Below, piece after piece: positions 63,477 to 64,000 of a DNA stretch of 64,000 bases. The DNA is from an uncultured Eubacterium sp. (GTDB lineage: Bacteria > Bacillota > Clostridia > Lachnospirales > Lachnospiraceae): positions 33,814-97,813 of the forward strand of contig CATLIX010000005.1 in the NCBI GenBank assembly GCA_949959185.1, written 5' to 3'. A program made the position numbers and the translations under genes. Position 1 is the first letter of the stretch. Every line of letters begins with the position of its first letter. The notes beneath the pieces were generated by a model. The model saw nothing but the letters and a program-made list of their open reading frames with translations. It was not told the origin of the DNA and searched no databases.

Positions 63477-63995
63477 TTATTCCAAATCCTCAATTCGGCC
63501 TGTTTGAATCGCTGCAATATTTTTCTTAATTCTGTTTTCAGACCATTCCCACCAACGGAGTTTCAGTAATTCAGAAATCACATCGTCCGAAAACCGTTTT
63601 CGTATCGGCTTTGCAGGAACACCTCCGACAACCGTATAAGGCGGTACATCTTTTGTAACAACTGCCCGTGTACCAATAATCGCTCCATCACCAATCGTGA
63701 CACCAGATAAAATAACCGCTTCAAAGCCAATCCAGACATCATTGCCGATTACAATATCGCCTTTGTTATCCCATGCACCTGTAATCTCCTTTATATCCAA
63801 CTCCCATTCCTCAAAAAATATTGGAAATGGATATGTTGAAATTGAAGACATTATATGATTTGCACTGGTAAACAAAAACTTTGCTCCACAGGCAACAGAA
63901 CAGAACTTACCAATTTGTAACTGATCTAGTACAATGTTTCTTTGATAACCATATACTTTTTTCTTCCATTTTTTTATAAAATATGCAATAATATC
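63477..63995 (-). pseudogene. CatB/Vat-type acetyltransferase, probably broken at its 5' end
   Basis: The frame from 63995 down to 63477 encodes [22 protein letters not shown] (residues 27-48 of the open frame), STYPFPIF, then left-handed beta-helix repeats ([47 protein letters not shown]) and a C-terminal [13 protein letters not shown]. This is the hexapeptide-repeat xenobiotic O-acetyltransferase family (chloramphenicol, streptogramin A). The family normally has about 50 more residues ahead of the visible part, but an in-frame TAA lies at 63996-63998 and no ATG or GTG follows; only a TTG at 63875 could start a short protein. I infer a frameshifted or nonsense-mutated remnant. The right edge cuts the region, so the true 5' end cannot be judged. 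Confidence 0.55.
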
Positions 63996-64000
63996 TTAAC

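Overview
The window looks like a chromosomal segment of a gut-type anaerobic Firmicute, most likely Lachnospiraceae or a related Clostridia. The evidence is a NADH-linked trimeric [FeFe]-hydrogenase operon, several LytTR response regulators, strong AGGAGG ribosome binding sites, moderate GC content and typical clostridial dispersed palindromic repeats. No rRNA, tRNA, CRISPR array or intact transposase was recognised.

Region 1 (about 1-31.8 kb) is a contractile injection system of the eCIS (Afp/PVC-like) type. A minus-strand operon starts at the sheath (25753) and runs through tube, assembly factor, Afp6-like protein, second tube, a 1221-aa helical protein, LysM protein, a spike split into two genes, gp25, two baseplate J proteins, tail protein I, a baseplate-associated protein, two membrane proteins (a pseudokinase-like one and a MORN-repeat one), a DUF4255 cap protein, an unknown protein and a PAAR-like tip. 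It ends with a membrane HAMP/cyclase-like sensor that leaves the window. Divergently, on the plus strand, lie a STAND/BTAD transcriptional regulator, the Afp15-type AAA+ ATPase and an unknown 295-aa protein. Two odd elements sit inside the operon: a 283-bp near-palindrome with an 11-bp target duplication, and an array of eight evenly spaced GAGGAG motifs between the spike and gp25 genes.

Region 2 (31.8-37.4 kb) holds an ABC transporter of the MacB/FtsX type, a LytTR regulator whose probable operator lies just upstream of the transporter promoter, a PH/SHOCT-type protein and an autoregulated MerR regulator.

Region 3 (37.4-54.8 kb) is one closely packed minus-strand operon of nine genes: lipoprotein esterase, a three-module NRPS ending in a reductase domain (A-T-C-A-T-C-A-T-R), a MATE exporter fused to an RsbW-like ATPase domain, phosphopantetheinyl transferase, STAS protein, GH3-type adenylating enzyme, methyltransferase, SpoIIE-type phosphatase and an RsbW-like kinase. 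It appears to combine biosynthesis and export of a small peptide aldehyde or alcohol with a complete partner-switching signalling circuit.

Region 4 (54.9-64 kb) contains two further LytTR regulators, a flavodoxin/ferredoxin fusion, a VOC protein, a small Cys-rich protein, the hydABC operon with a Rex-like operator over its promoter, dispersed repeats, several terminators and a probably broken CatB/Vat-type acetyltransferase at the right edge.
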